In this document: piece by piece, positions 24,311 through 33,193 of the stretch | How the letters are laid out: each line of letters starts with the position of its first letter | Numbering within the stretch: position 1 is the first letter of the stretch | NCBI GenBank assembly: GCA_050998615.1 | Contig: JBPCQA010000043.1 | Span: 1-42,733 of the forward strand | Direction: 5' to 3' | DNA length: 42,733 nucleotides | Source of the DNA: JBPCQA01 sp050998615 | Lineage (GTDB): Bacteria; Actinomycetota; Actinomycetes; Propionibacteriales; Nocardioidaceae | Translations under genes and position numbers: made by a program | Notes under the pieces: generated by a model | What the model saw: the letters and a program-made list of their open reading frames with translations, nothing else | Database searches by the model: none | Told to the model about the DNA's origin: nothing

Positions 24311-26623
24311 TCAGCCCTCGAGGGCGACCGGCAGCGTGCTGGCCCGCAGAGCCCACAACTGCGCGATCGGGACACCGAACTGGCCCTGCACCTTCAGCAT
24401 CGCGGCGTCCCCCGGATCAGTGGTCACGCCGAGCTCGGTGCGCTGCACGCCGCAGGCGGCACACAACTCGGCCAAGGTGCCGGCGCTGTCCGGCGGCACC
24501 GCCACGATGGCCCGGGCCACGGACTCCGAAAAGAGCGCCACGAAGGCGTCCAGGCCGGCCGGTAGCATCACCTCCGCCCCCACCCCGTGACGCAGACACG
24601 ACTCGACAAGCGCCTGCGCCAGCCCACCATCGGACAGATCGTGGGCTGCCGACACCAGTCCGGCCCGGGCTGCCTCGATAAGCACTGTGGCGAGTCGTTG
24701 CTCCGCGGCCAGGTCGACGGCCGGAGGGTGGCCGCCGAGGTGACCGTGCACTGCGTGCGCCCACTCCGACCCGTCGAACTCGTTGCGGGTCAGCCCAAGC
24801 AGGTGAATGGTATGCCCGGCGACCGGGAAGCCGATCGGCGTACGCCGTCTCACATCGTCAAGCACCCCCAGCACAGCTACCACCGCAGTGGGCAGGATCG
24901 CGGTGTCGCCAGTCTGGTTGTAGAAGCTGACATTGCCGCCGGTTACCGGGATACCCAACGCCCGGCATCCCTCGGCGAGACCACGGGTCGCCTCGGCGAA
25001 CTGCCACATCACGCCGGGATCCTCCGGTGAGCCGAAGTTGAGGCAGTCGGTCACCGCAAGTGGTCGGGCACCGGTGGTCGCGACGTTCCGGTACGACTCT
25101 GCCAGGGCGAGCTGGGCGCCACGGTAGGGGTCGAGTTTGGTGAAGCGGCCATTGCCGTCTGTTGAGACGGCCACGCCGAGGTTCGTGGACTCGTCGACGC
25201 GCACCACGCCGGAATCCTCCGGCTGGGCGAGCACCGTGTTGCCCTGCACGTATCTGTCGTACTGATCGGTGATCCACGACTTGTCGCAGAGATTCGGCGA
25301 TGCCACCAGCCGCAGCAGCGTCTCTGCCAGCTCGTCCCCGGTCATCGGCCGAGTCAATGTGTCCGCGGTGTCGGCCTGGAGCGTGTCTTGCCACGCAGGG
25401 CGGCCGAACGGTCGTTGATAGACCGGCCCTTCGGCCACCGTGCGCGGAGGCACATCGACGATCGTCTGGCCGTGCCAGTCGATCACCAGCCGCCCGGTTG
25501 CGGTGACTTCGCCGACGACGGCCGCGTCAACATCCCACTTGTCGCAGATTTTCAGGAACGGCTCGACGTTGTCCGGCTCGACGATCGCCATCATGCGCTC
25601 TTGCGACTCACTCATCAAGATTTCCTCGGGTGCCAGCGTCGTGTCTCGCAGCGGGACCCGATCGAGCCACACCTGCATGCCCCCCTCTCCAGCGCTCGCC
25701 AGCTCCGACGTGGCACACGACAGGCCCGCACCTCCGAGGTCTTGCATCCCCACCACAAGCTTCGCCGCGAAGAGCTCCAGCGTGCACTCAATCAGCAGCT
25801 TCTCCATAAACGGGTCGCCGACCTGCACGCTGGGCCGCTTGGCGGCGCCCCCGGCCGAGAACGTCTCCGACGCCAGCACCGACACGCCCCCGATCCCGTC
25901 GCCGCCCGTCTTGGCGCCGTACAAAATCACTTGGTTGCCCACGCCGGACGCCTTCGCGAGGTGGATTTGCTCGTGCCGCAGCACGCCGATGCACAAAGCG
26001 TTGACGAGCGGGTTTCGGGCGTACGACGGGTCGAAGCAGGTCTCGCCGCCGATGTTCGCCAGGCCAAGACAGTTGCCGTAGCCACCGATCCCCGCAACGA
26101 TGCCGGGCAGCACCCGCTGGGTGTCCTCGGCAGCTAGCGGTCCGAACCGCAACGCATCCATGACCGCCACCGGGCGGGCGCCCATTGCCAGGATGTCGCG
26201 AACGATCCCCCCGACGCCGGTGGCGGCGCCCTGGTAGGGCTCGACGTACGACGGGTGGTTGTGCGACTCGACCTTGAACGCGACGGCATAACCGTGGCCG
26301 ATGTCGACAACGCCGGCGTTCTCGCCGATTCCGACCATCAGCGGTTCACGCATCGCCTCGGTCATCAACTCGGCGAACTGGCGAAGGTGCACCTTGCTCG
26401 ACTTGTAGGAGCAGTGCTCGCTCCACATCACCGAATACATCGCCAGCTCACTCGACGTCGGCCGACGCCCGAGGACCTCGCGGAGATGAGCGTATTCAGC
26501 GGGTTTGAGCCCCAACACGGACCATGGCTGCTGGACATCTGGCAAGTCGCGGGCGTCGGCAACACTGTCGATGCGCGTTGTCCCGGTGTTGACTGTCGTG
26601 CTCACCCGGTCGGTCTGCGGCAT
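24311..26623 (-). CDS. purL: Phosphoribosylformylglycinamidine synthase subunit PurL
   Basis: A 770-residue ATP-dependent subunit which, with PurQ and PurS, converts FGAR to FGAM. The motif YSVMWSEHCSYKSSK at 63-77 contains the catalytic His70. Later motifs are GVGGIVRDILAMGARPVAVM, NIGGETCFDPSY, LVVGMQDLGGAGLSCATSEL and the C-terminal repeat DCLNFGSPEDP. The length is that of the small PurL that depends on separate PurQ and PurS. ATG 26623 follows from family alignment; the open frame continues upstream into the sulfatase gene but is low-complexity. Unusually, a sulfatase gene separates it from purQ. Confidence 0.96.
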   Translation of the reverse strand: MPQTDRVSTTVNTGTTRIDSVADARDLPDVQQPWSVLGLKPAEYAHLREVLGRRPTSSELAMYSVMWSEHCSYKSSKVHLRQFAELMTEAMREPLMVGIGENAGVVDIGHGYAVAFKVESHNHPSYVEPYQGAATGVGGIVRDILAMGARPVAVMDALRFGPLAAEDTQRVLPGIVAGIGGYGNCLGLANIGGETCFDPSYARNPLVNALCIGVLRHEQIHLAKASGVGNQVILYGAKTGGDGIGGVSVLASETFSAGGAAKRPSVQVGDPFMEKLLIECTLELFAAKLVVGMQDLGGAGLSCATSELASAGEGGMQVWLDRVPLRDTTLAPEEILMSESQERMMAIVEPDNVEPFLKICDKWDVDAAVVGEVTATGRLVIDWHGQTIVDVPPRTVAEGPVYQRPFGRPAWQDTLQADTADTLTRPMTGDELAETLLRLVASPNLCDKSWITDQYDRYVQGNTVLAQPEDSGVVRVDESTNLGVAVSTDGNGRFTKLDPYRGAQLALAESYRNVATTGARPLAVTDCLNFGSPEDPGVMWQFAEATRGLAEGCRALGIPVTGGNVSFYNQTGDTAILPTAVVAVLGVLDDVRRRTPIGFPVAGHTIHLLGLTRNEFDGSEWAHAVHGHLGGHPPAVDLAAEQRLATVLIEAARAGLVSAAHDLSDGGLAQALVESCLRHGVGAEVMLPAGLDAFVALFSESVARAIVAVPPDSAGTLAELCAACGVQRTELGVTTDPGDAAMLKVQGQFGVPIAQLWALRASTLPVALEG

Positions 26624-26648
26624 GTCGAGAAGATACCGCCGCTCGCCC

Positions 26649-28181
26649 TCACGAGAAGTGCTGGGCCGCCCAGCAGCTGGCCTGCCCGTGACAGTGCTCC
26701 ATCTTGACGAGGGCCTTGTGGTACTTGGCAAGCAGCGTCGGCGACAGCGAAGCGGCGATGTTGTCCAGCTCGTAGGGGTCGGCCACGGTGTTGTAATACT
26801 CCCGTTCGCCGGTGCTGTACTCGACGTACAGCGACGTCGGTGTCCTGATCGCTTCGTACCCCGGGGGGTTGCCGGACAGCGGGCCGGTGTAGTCCGGGTC
26901 GGCAGTGTCCTTGGTCGGCCCATGATGCTCGACCAGGACGGCGTTGCGCCAGTCGGGTTGCGGTTGCCCGCGCCAGAGTGCCACCAGGCTGTTGCCGTCG
27001 ACCGATGGCGGGGGCGTGGCGCCACCAAGCTGGTCGAATGTCGGAGCCAGGTCGATGTTTTGAGTCATCGCGCCGATTGTCTTGCCAGCTGGGACTCCCG
27101 GGCCGGTGACGATCAGTGGCACTCGGATATCGGTGTCGAATGCCGTCTGCTTACCCGGTCTGAGGTTGTACTCGCCCATATGGTAGCCATTGTCGGAGCT
27201 GAAGACGAAGTAGGTGTTCTGGGAAAGGCCCAGCGCCTGCACCTCCGCCTGGAGCCGGCCGATCATGTCGTCCACCGCGAGCACCGACTGCGCACGCTTT
27301 TGGAAGTCTCTGTTGATCTTCTTGAAGTCCTTTGATTTCAGCGGCGGGATGCTGGCGAGCCAATTCGGTGCGTTCTTGACCCGATGGGCGAATGCTGGCG
27401 TCCTCGGCGCAGTAAGGCCCGGGAATTTGGTGGCGTCCCGCGGCGCCGGCACATAGGGGGCGTGCGGTGCGAAGGAGGCAACCTCGAGCATGAACGGCTG
27501 GTGGGTCTGCGCGGATTGGTTGACGAAGGCCTGCGCCTTGGTCGAGAGCACGTCGGTGAGGTAGGCATTCGCCTGGTCTGAATAGGCAAAATCTTGGTGG
27601 TTTTGGGCCAGCGTGTAGCCAAACTCGCGGTATCCGTGCCTGTCTGCGACGTCCCAGGTCGACCAGCCCGGAGAGACGTACGGCAACTGGCCGTCCACTG
27701 GCACGGTGGGGTCGTACTTGTTCAGGTATTTGCCCATCATCGCCGTCTGGTAGTGCTGGGCGCTTAGCGACGTGGCGAACGTGTGCGTCTCGTTCTGGTG
27801 GGCCTGAAATGCGGAGAATCCCCCGTCGGTGCCGCTGTTGCGGTAGACACCGGTGTCATGCGGGAACTCCCCGGTGAAGATCGACGCACGTGACGGGCAG
27901 CACAGCGAATCGGTGACGAAGTAATTGCTGAAGGTGGCACCGGTCTTCTGCATTTGCAGCACGTGCGGCATGAAACGCACGAGGTTCCACGATAGATCGT
28001 CGGTCAGCACGAAAATGATATTGGGTTTCGCCGTGGGAGTTACCTTGGTGGTCGGCAACGGGGAGGCAGAGCTCGGGCTGCTCTCCGACTGCAGACGCGA
28101 CGAGCTGACCGTGCAAGCGCTGGCGAGCACGGTGATCGCCAACGCCGCGAACAGCCAACAGAGACTCTTCTTGCGTGCCAA
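26649..28181 (-). CDS. Sulfatase lipoprotein (Cys-type, formylglycine-dependent)
   Basis: A 510-residue exported lipoprotein. A short signal (ARKKSLCWLFAALAITVL) ends in the lipobox LASAC with Cys23, followed by a Ser/Thr/Pro linker. The sulfatase domain begins NIIFVLTDD (metal Asp61/Asp62). The activation motif C-C-P-S-R at 94-98 makes Cys94 the residue converted to formylglycine. SSDNGYHMGEYNL gives further metal ligands. It resembles N-acetylglucosamine-6-sulfatase or arylsulfatase relatives; the substrate is unknown. TTG 28181 is preferred because AGGAAGG lies 9 bases upstream; ATG 28277 would bury the signal peptide. It is an intruder between purQ and purL. Confidence 0.87.
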   Translation of the reverse strand: MARKKSLCWLFAALAITVLASACTVSSSRLQSESSPSSASPLPTTKVTPTAKPNIIFVLTDDLSWNLVRFMPHVLQMQKTGATFSNYFVTDSLCCPSRASIFTGEFPHDTGVYRNSGTDGGFSAFQAHQNETHTFATSLSAQHYQTAMMGKYLNKYDPTVPVDGQLPYVSPGWSTWDVADRHGYREFGYTLAQNHQDFAYSDQANAYLTDVLSTKAQAFVNQSAQTHQPFMLEVASFAPHAPYVPAPRDATKFPGLTAPRTPAFAHRVKNAPNWLASIPPLKSKDFKKINRDFQKRAQSVLAVDDMIGRLQAEVQALGLSQNTYFVFSSDNGYHMGEYNLRPGKQTAFDTDIRVPLIVTGPGVPAGKTIGAMTQNIDLAPTFDQLGGATPPPSVDGNSLVALWRGQPQPDWRNAVLVEHHGPTKDTADPDYTGPLSGNPPGYEAIRTPTSLYVEYSTGEREYYNTVADPYELDNIAASLSPTLLAKYHKALVKMEHCHGQASCWAAQHFS

Positions 28182-28381
28182 GACTGGACACCTTCCTGAA
28201 TCAGTCCGCGAACCGGACAGACCCACACCCCTGCGGAAGGGTTGTTGGCACGTGCGGCGACGGGTGCGTGACTTCATCCGTCCCCACGGATTGTGAACGA
28301 CTCACGTTTCGCGCTCGTTCCCTGCCGAAGCTACCTCACGGCCGCCGGTCAACGAAGCCCGGGACATGTGAGCTTTTCGGA

Positions 28382-29080
28382 TCAGGTCATGGCGCGTGGG
28401 CGCGGCGGCTGGGCCGCGACCAGCGAGTCGAGCACCGAGGTGAAGAAGCCCAAGCCGTCGGTGCTGGGGCCACAGAGCTCGTCGACCGCGTGCTCAGGGT
28501 GCGGCATCAGCCCCACAACGTTGCCGCGTTCATTGGCGATCCCCGCGATATCGCGCATCGATCCGTTGGGGTTGAGGCCGACATAACGTACGACGACACG
28601 GCCCTCGCCTTCGAGCCGATCAAGCGTCGACTCTTCGGCGACATACGCACCCTCGCCGTTCTTCAGCACCAAGGTGATGTCGTGGCCAGCCGCGTATCCA
28701 GACGTCCAGGCCGTCGCGGCGTTTTCGACCCGCAGCCGCTGGTCGCGGCAGTCAAACTTGCGGAGGTGGTTGCGGATCAGCGCGCCGGGAAGCAGGTGAG
28801 CCTCACAGAGGATCTGGAAGCCATTGCAGATCCCCAGCACCGGAAGCCCCTGCTTAGCCGCGGCAATGACCTCGTTCATCACCGGCGAGAACCGCGAGAT
28901 CGCACCACAGCGCAGGTAGTCGCCGTACGAGAAGCCACCCGGGAGCACGACGGCGTCCACGGCGCGCAGGTCATGGTCACCATGCCAGAGCGCGACCGCC
29001 TCAGCACCGGCCAGGCTCGCAGCGCGACGCGCATCGACGTCATCGAGGGAGCCGGGGAAGGTAACCACGCCGATCTTCAA
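28382..29080 (-). CDS. purQ: Phosphoribosylformylglycinamidine synthase glutaminase subunit PurQ
   Basis: A 232-residue class I glutamine amidotransferase that feeds ammonia to PurL. The nucleophile Cys85 is in LGICNGFQI and the triad partners His194 and Glu196 in MPHPEHAVDELCGPSTDG. The N-terminus IGVVTFPGSLDDVDA and VVLPGGFSYGDYLRCGAI are family hallmarks. Its ATG overlaps the purS stop by 4 bases (ATGA), implying coupled translation. Downstream the expected purL is displaced by about 1.7 kb containing the sulfatase and a 200-base gap. Confidence 0.96.
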   Translation of the reverse strand: MKIGVVTFPGSLDDVDARRAASLAGAEAVALWHGDHDLRAVDAVVLPGGFSYGDYLRCGAISRFSPVMNEVIAAAKQGLPVLGICNGFQILCEAHLLPGALIRNHLRKFDCRDQRLRVENAATAWTSGYAAGHDITLVLKNGEGAYVAEESTLDRLEGEGRVVVRYVGLNPNGSMRDIAGIANERGNVVGLMPHPEHAVDELCGPSTDGLGFFTSVLDSLVAAQPPRPRAMT

Positions 29081-29325
29081 GGGCGCTCCACCCGCACGGA
29101 GTAGTCCTCGATGACTGGGTTGCTGAGCAATGTCTCAGCCGCCGTGCGGACCTCTTCGAGGCGCTCGTCGGTGAGGTCGCCCTCGATGTCGAGCTCGAAC
29201 CGCTTGCCCTGGCGTACTCCGGTGACACCGGCGAAACCCAGCCGTGGCAGCGCGCCTTGCACCGCCTTGCCCTGGGGGTCGAGAATGTCCGGCTTCAACA
29301 TGACGTCGACGACGACACGGGCCAC
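29077..29325 (-). CDS. purS: Phosphoribosylformylglycinamidine synthase subunit PurS
   Basis: An 82-residue protein that bridges PurL and PurQ and helps channel ammonia. It begins ARVVVDVMLKPDILDPQGKAV, the standard PurS opening, with GVRQGKRFELDIEG and NPVIEDYSVRVE at the end. GTG 29325 is fixed by the family alignment and by GGAG 6 bases upstream; the open frame reaches 29415 without family support. It is the first gene of the purS-purQ unit, with about 380 bases of non-coding sequence in front. Confidence 0.95.
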   Translation of the reverse strand: MARVVVDVMLKPDILDPQGKAVQGALPRLGFAGVTGVRQGKRFELDIEGDLTDERLEEVRTAAETLLSNPVIEDYSVRVERP

Positions 29326-29708
29326 ATCTGCTCCTTCGACGTGCTGCGGTGGGCTGGTAGGACGATCAACACGACGATGCTGCCAGCCGCCAGGCCAGTC
29401 TAGTTGAGTGGGCACGCCGCGCCGGCGAGCAAATCTGGAGAATCTGCTGAATCAGGCAACCAAACCGTGGCTCGCGACGTCTATCTCTGTAAAGGAGGCG
29501 AGAGCCTCCCCCTAACCGATACACCGTAGGCAGCATGAGCTCGGGGGAGTTGATGCCGCTTCTTCTCACGGGGTTAAGGGGTTGGCGGGGCCGGGTGCCG
29601 GCGAATGCGCCCGGCCCCGCTGCATGAGACAACACCCGACCGCTGTCGGCCCAGGAGCGAGTGGCGAGCGAGTGGCAGGGAGCGTCTCGAAACCACCGCC
29701 CGGCCGGG
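29326..29708. other. Intergenic region upstream of purS
   Basis: No gene found. It holds the purS promoter region, a small GGAGGC-GAGA-GCCTCC hairpin (29494-29509) and a strong GC-rich hairpin (29585-29620) after the acyl-CoA ligase. No tRNA cloverleaf or riboswitch that I can recognise is present. Confidence 0.6.
29585..29620 (-). terminator. Hairpin downstream of acyl-CoA ligase gene
   Basis: GCGGGGCCGGG (29585-29595) pairs perfectly over 11 bp with CCCGGCCCCGC (29610-29620), with a 14-base loop. It lies about 90 bases after the stop of the minus-strand acyl-CoA ligase and upstream of purS. No U-tract follows on either strand, as is common for actinobacterial hairpin terminators. Confidence 0.6.
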
Positions 29709-31259
29709 TCAGGTAAGCTCGCGCTTCAAGATCTTGCCGGTGGCGGTCATCGGCAGCTCGTCGCGAAACTCCACCATCCGCGGATATTTGTAGGACGCCA
29801 TCTGCTCCTTGCACCAGGCCACCAGCTCCTCCTCGGTGATCTGGGCGTCCGCGTTCTTGATGACGTATGCCTTGATCTCCTCGCCGTGCCTCTCGTGGGG
29901 TACGCCGATCACGGCTACCAGCGAGACGTCGGGATGGCCCAAGATCACCTCCTCTATCTCCCTCGGGTAGACGTTGAACCCGCCCCGCAAGATCATGTCC
30001 TTGGCTCGGTCGACGATGTAGTAGTTGCCTTCGGAGTCGCGTCGGGCCAGGTCGCCCGATCTGAACCAGCCGTCCTGCATCACTGCGGCAGTCTCGTCGG
30101 GTCGTTTGTAATAGCCCTTCATGACGTTGTGACCCCGGATGGCAATCTCGCCTACCTCGTCGGCGCCCTCGACGGTGCGCCACTCCTCGTCGATGAGTTT
30201 GACCTCCACCCCCCAGATCGGCGTACCGATCGATCCTGGCCTCGGTTCTCGGTCGAGCCGGCTGAACGTGGCAACCGGGGCAGTCTCCGACAGTCCATAA
30301 CCCTCAAGGATCTGGACGTGGAAACGGTCCTTCACCTCCTTAAGGATCTCCACCGGCAAGGACGCTCCCCCCGACACTGCGCGCCGCAGATTGCCGGCAA
30401 TCTTGTCCACGTCAACAGCATCGGTGAGCGCGCCGAGCAGACCCCAGTACATGGTGGGCACGCCAGCGAAGAACGTGACCCCCTCCCGCTGCATCAACGC
30501 CAACGCCTCCGACGCGTCAAACCGCGGCATCAAGACGAGCGTCGCGCCTACCCCGAAACCGGCGTTGAGCTGAACCGTCTGACCGAACGAATGGAACAGC
30601 GGCAGGCTCACCAGGTGGACGTCCGGCTCGAACGGGCTGGATTGAAAAAGCCGGTGGTTGGTGAGCACGTTGAAGGCGATCGTGGCGTGAGACAGCTCGG
30701 CGCCCTTAGGCTGGCCGGTCGTGCCGCTGGTGTACAGGATCACGGCCGTGTCGTCGGCCGCTGTCACCAAGGTGTCGAACGTCACCGGCTGGTCGCTCAC
30801 CGCGTCGAAGTAGCTCTCGGCGCCGTCGACCGGCGAAGGACCGCCCGGCTTCGCCGGAATCACGAAGAAGTGCTGGCAGTCTTCGGCCTCACCAAACCCC
30901 GCCCAGCCCGCCTCGGCCATCGGCAGTTCCGAGGTGCCCTCGAAACAAAAGTAGGCGACCGCGTCGGAGTCACGCAGGTGGTAGACCACCTCGCGGGCCT
31001 TGAACAGCACGTTCAGTGGCACCACGACTGCCCCGGCCTTGAGGATGCCGTAGTAGACGATCGGAAAATAAGGCAAATTGGGACACGAAAGTGCAACCTT
31101 CGCACCCGGCTTGATCCCGCGTGAGACCAGCAGGTTGGCGACCTGGTTGGCGGCGGCGTTAATCTGCGCGTAGGTCAACCGGGTGTCACCAAGAACCACC
31201 GCGTCAAGATCAGGAACGCTGCGGGCACTGTCTTCGAGCATCGCGGCCAGGTTGAACAC
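29709..31259 (-). CDS. Long-chain fatty-acid-CoA ligase (AMP-forming)
   Basis: A 516-residue adenylate-forming enzyme that activates a carboxylic acid with ATP and CoA. The phosphate loop reads YTSGTTGQPKG, the A5 motif EGYGLSETAPV, the adenosine-binding Asp is in GWFRSGDLARR, and the hinge continues RAKDMILRGGFNVYPREIEE. The catalytic Lys lies in TGKILKREL at the C-terminus. Overall it matches the fatty-acid-CoA ligase branch; chain length cannot be read. It follows purC by 18 bases and may be co-transcribed with it, although the pathways are unrelated. The ATG at 31259 (MFNLAAMLEDSA) fits the family start. Confidence 0.9.
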   Translation of the reverse strand: MFNLAAMLEDSARSVPDLDAVVLGDTRLTYAQINAAANQVANLLVSRGIKPGAKVALSCPNLPYFPIVYYGILKAGAVVVPLNVLFKAREVVYHLRDSDAVAYFCFEGTSELPMAEAGWAGFGEAEDCQHFFVIPAKPGGPSPVDGAESYFDAVSDQPVTFDTLVTAADDTAVILYTSGTTGQPKGAELSHATIAFNVLTNHRLFQSSPFEPDVHLVSLPLFHSFGQTVQLNAGFGVGATLVLMPRFDASEALALMQREGVTFFAGVPTMYWGLLGALTDAVDVDKIAGNLRRAVSGGASLPVEILKEVKDRFHVQILEGYGLSETAPVATFSRLDREPRPGSIGTPIWGVEVKLIDEEWRTVEGADEVGEIAIRGHNVMKGYYKRPDETAAVMQDGWFRSGDLARRDSEGNYYIVDRAKDMILRGGFNVYPREIEEVILGHPDVSLVAVIGVPHERHGEEIKAYVIKNADAQITEEELVAWCKEQMASYKYPRMVEFRDELPMTATGKILKRELT

Positions 31260-31277
31260 GATCGTCTCCTTCGCGGG

Positions 31278-32162
31278 TCAAAACGTCTCGCCGGTGAGCC
31301 GACGATACGCCTCGGCATAGGTCGCGCGGGCCTGCTCGACCACCGCCGACGGCAGCGCGGGAGGCGCCTGTCCTGACGCTCGGTCCCATCCCGCAGCCGG
31401 TGAAGTCAGCCAGTCCCGGACGATCTGTTTGTCGTACGACGCCTGTGGCCGCCCCGGCTGCCAGTCGTCGGCCGGCCAAAAGCGTGAGGAATCCGGAGTG
31501 AGCACCTCATCGGCGAGCACGATCGTCCCGTCTGGGCGCCGGCCGAACTCCAGCTTGGTGTCGGCCACGATGATCCCCTGCCGCCGCGCTATCGCGTCAG
31601 CCTTCGCGTACACCACCAGCGTCATGGTCCGCAGCTCGGCGGACACGTCTTCGCCGACGGCGTCAATCACAGCGTCGTACGAGACGTTCTGGTCATGGTC
31701 TCCGAGGTCCGCCTTGGTGGCCGGGGTGAAGATCGGCTCGGGCAGACGCGACCCGTCGACGAGCCCCTCGGGCAGGTCAATCCCGCACACGGAGCCGGTC
31801 GCGTGATAGTCCGCCAGGCCGGACCCGGTCAGGTAGCCGCGCGCCACGCACTCGACCGGGAACATGTCGAGTCGCTCGCAGATCATCGCCCGACGCCGCA
31901 ACTCGACCGGCACGTAGTCGGGCAGGTCGCGGGACAACACATGGTTGGCCACCAGTTCGTCCAGCTGTTCGAACCACCACAGCGACAGTTGGGTCAAGAT
32001 CGCGCCCTTGTCCGGGATCGTCGACGTGAGCACGAAGTCATAGGCCGAGATGCGGTCCGATGCGACCATCAGCAGCCGCGAGTCGTCGAGTTCGTAGAGA
32101 TCTCGCACCTTGCCAGAGTGCACGAGTCTCGCGCCGGGGATGTCGGCCATGTCTGTCGCCAT
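31278..32162 (-). CDS. purC: Phosphoribosylaminoimidazole-succinocarboxamide synthase (SAICAR synthetase)
   Basis: A 294-residue enzyme joining CAIR and aspartate with ATP to give SAICAR. Visible motifs are LVHSGKVRDLYE near residues 13-24, SDRISAYDFVLTSTIPDKG, PVECVARGYLTGSG and the nucleotide site IIVADTKLEFG, followed by LADEVLTPDSSRFWP. The length matches the roughly 295-residue bacterial form. ATG 32162 is used; ATG 32150 and 32177 are possible and the Shine-Dalgarno signals are weak. It lies 24 bases after the RpiR regulator gene on the same strand, so the regulator may lead this unit. Confidence 0.95.
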   Translation of the reverse strand: MATDMADIPGARLVHSGKVRDLYELDDSRLLMVASDRISAYDFVLTSTIPDKGAILTQLSLWWFEQLDELVANHVLSRDLPDYVPVELRRRAMICERLDMFPVECVARGYLTGSGLADYHATGSVCGIDLPEGLVDGSRLPEPIFTPATKADLGDHDQNVSYDAVIDAVGEDVSAELRTMTLVVYAKADAIARRQGIIVADTKLEFGRRPDGTIVLADEVLTPDSSRFWPADDWQPGRPQASYDKQIVRDWLTSPAAGWDRASGQAPPALPSAVVEQARATYAEAYRRLTGETF

Positions 32163-32186
32163 GGCCCTATCTTGCAACGCTGACGC

Positions 32187-33074
32187 TCAACCGTTCTCGA
32201 CCGGCCAGGGCCGCACCCACCGGTCGGCGATGCCGCCGAAGTGCTCGAACCGACTGTCCCCGACCTCACCCAGCGCCTCTGCCACGGCTGTCAGTAGGGT
32301 CTCGACGACCGCGAGAGTCGGAGTGAGACTCTCGAACGGAGACGGACCGACGACCTGCGCCGGCAGTACCGCGTCGGAGATGTCGGCGATCGGCGAGAGC
32401 CACGGATCGGTGAACAGCACGATCCGGGCACCGGCATCATGCAACGCCTGGGCCAACTCCGCGGTGTCACGCTCATATCGACGGAAATCGAAGACCACCG
32501 CTACGTCCTTCTTCTCCACGTCCGCGATGGCCGCCGTCCGTTCGCTCGCCATCGGCGGCACCCACCGCACTCGCGGCCGGAACTGCCGGAGCATGGCGCC
32601 GAAGTAGCCGGCCACCAGGTGGCTGAACCAGCCGCCTACCGCTATCACCTGACGGCGGCTGTCGCAGAGGTACGCCGTGGCTCGCTCGAAGTCGTGGAGA
32701 CTGAGGCCCCGCAGGCTGGCCGTCACGGCCGCGCCCAGCGTCGTACCGGCGGCATCGAGCGGATCGTCGACACCGGTTTCGCCATGTCTGCGGTAGACCT
32801 CGACCGGCGACATCACCCGGGCGGCGACATCCGCACGCAGGGCACCCTGGAACGCTGCGTAGTTGTCGAACCCGAGCCGGTTGGCGAAACGGCTCACTGT
32901 CGGGCCGCTGACGCCGACGCGCTGCGCCAACCGGGCCGAGGACTCCAGCCCCATGGTCGGTGACCCGGAGAGCAACGCACGCGCGACCCGCCGCTCCGAC
33001 GGCGTCAGGTCGCCTAGCCGCTGCCGGATCTGCTCTGATAAGCCCAGCGCCGGTGGCGTCGACGTATCGCTCAC
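32187..33074 (-). CDS. RpiR/MurR-family transcriptional regulator
   Basis: A 295-residue regulator. The N-terminal HTH_6 domain (about 12-88) reads LTPSERRVARALL, then SSARLAQRVGVSGPTVSRFANRLGFDNYAAFQ. The C-terminal SIS domain (about 120-250) has VIAVGGWFSHLVAGY and ARIVLFTDPWLSPIADISD, which normally bind sugar phosphates or related ligands. It diverges from a PLP-dependent decarboxylase gene across 119 bases containing a good palindrome, so it likely controls that gene and itself. purC follows 24 bases downstream and may be read from the same transcript. Confidence 0.88.
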   Translation of the reverse strand: MSDTSTPPALGLSEQIRQRLGDLTPSERRVARALLSGSPTMGLESSARLAQRVGVSGPTVSRFANRLGFDNYAAFQGALRADVAARVMSPVEVYRRHGETGVDDPLDAAGTTLGAAVTASLRGLSLHDFERATAYLCDSRRQVIAVGGWFSHLVAGYFGAMLRQFRPRVRWVPPMASERTAAIADVEKKDVAVVFDFRRYERDTAELAQALHDAGARIVLFTDPWLSPIADISDAVLPAQVVGPSPFESLTPTLAVVETLLTAVAEALGEVGDSRFEHFGGIADRWVRPWPVENG

Positions 33075-33133
33075 CCCGACCTCCTTCCTGCCTCCGTCAT
33101 GATCTCAGCCGGAATGGCCGGCCGCTGGGGCTG

Positions 33134-33149
33134 ATTGAAACAGTTCAAT
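33134..33149. promoter_or_regulatory. Candidate RpiR operator, ATTGAA-ACAG-TTCAAT
   Basis: A perfect 6+6 inverted repeat with a 4-base spacer, 60 bases upstream of the decarboxylase ATG and 60 bases upstream of the regulator start. RpiR-family proteins often bind TGAA-N-TTCA-like palindromes, so this is a plausible site; binding is not shown. Confidence 0.5.
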
Positions 33150-33157
33150 ATATCTCC

Positions 33158-33189
33158 TTGACCATCGAGTCTGAATCATGTTGTACTCT
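33158..33189 (+). promoter_or_regulatory. Decarboxylase promoter, probably leaderless
   Basis: TTGACC (33158-33163) is a good -35 box. TGTACT (33182-33187, spacing 18) or TACTCT (33184-33189) would be the -10. The ATG at 33194 lies 4-6 bases beyond, and there is no Shine-Dalgarno sequence, so the mRNA probably starts at or next to the start codon. Confidence 0.5.
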
Positions 33190-33193
33190 AGGC

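Noticed and set aside
32960..33193. N-terminal extension of the decarboxylase from an upstream in-frame start
   Set aside because: These codons overlap the divergent regulator gene and the promoter elements and do not resemble the family N-terminus.
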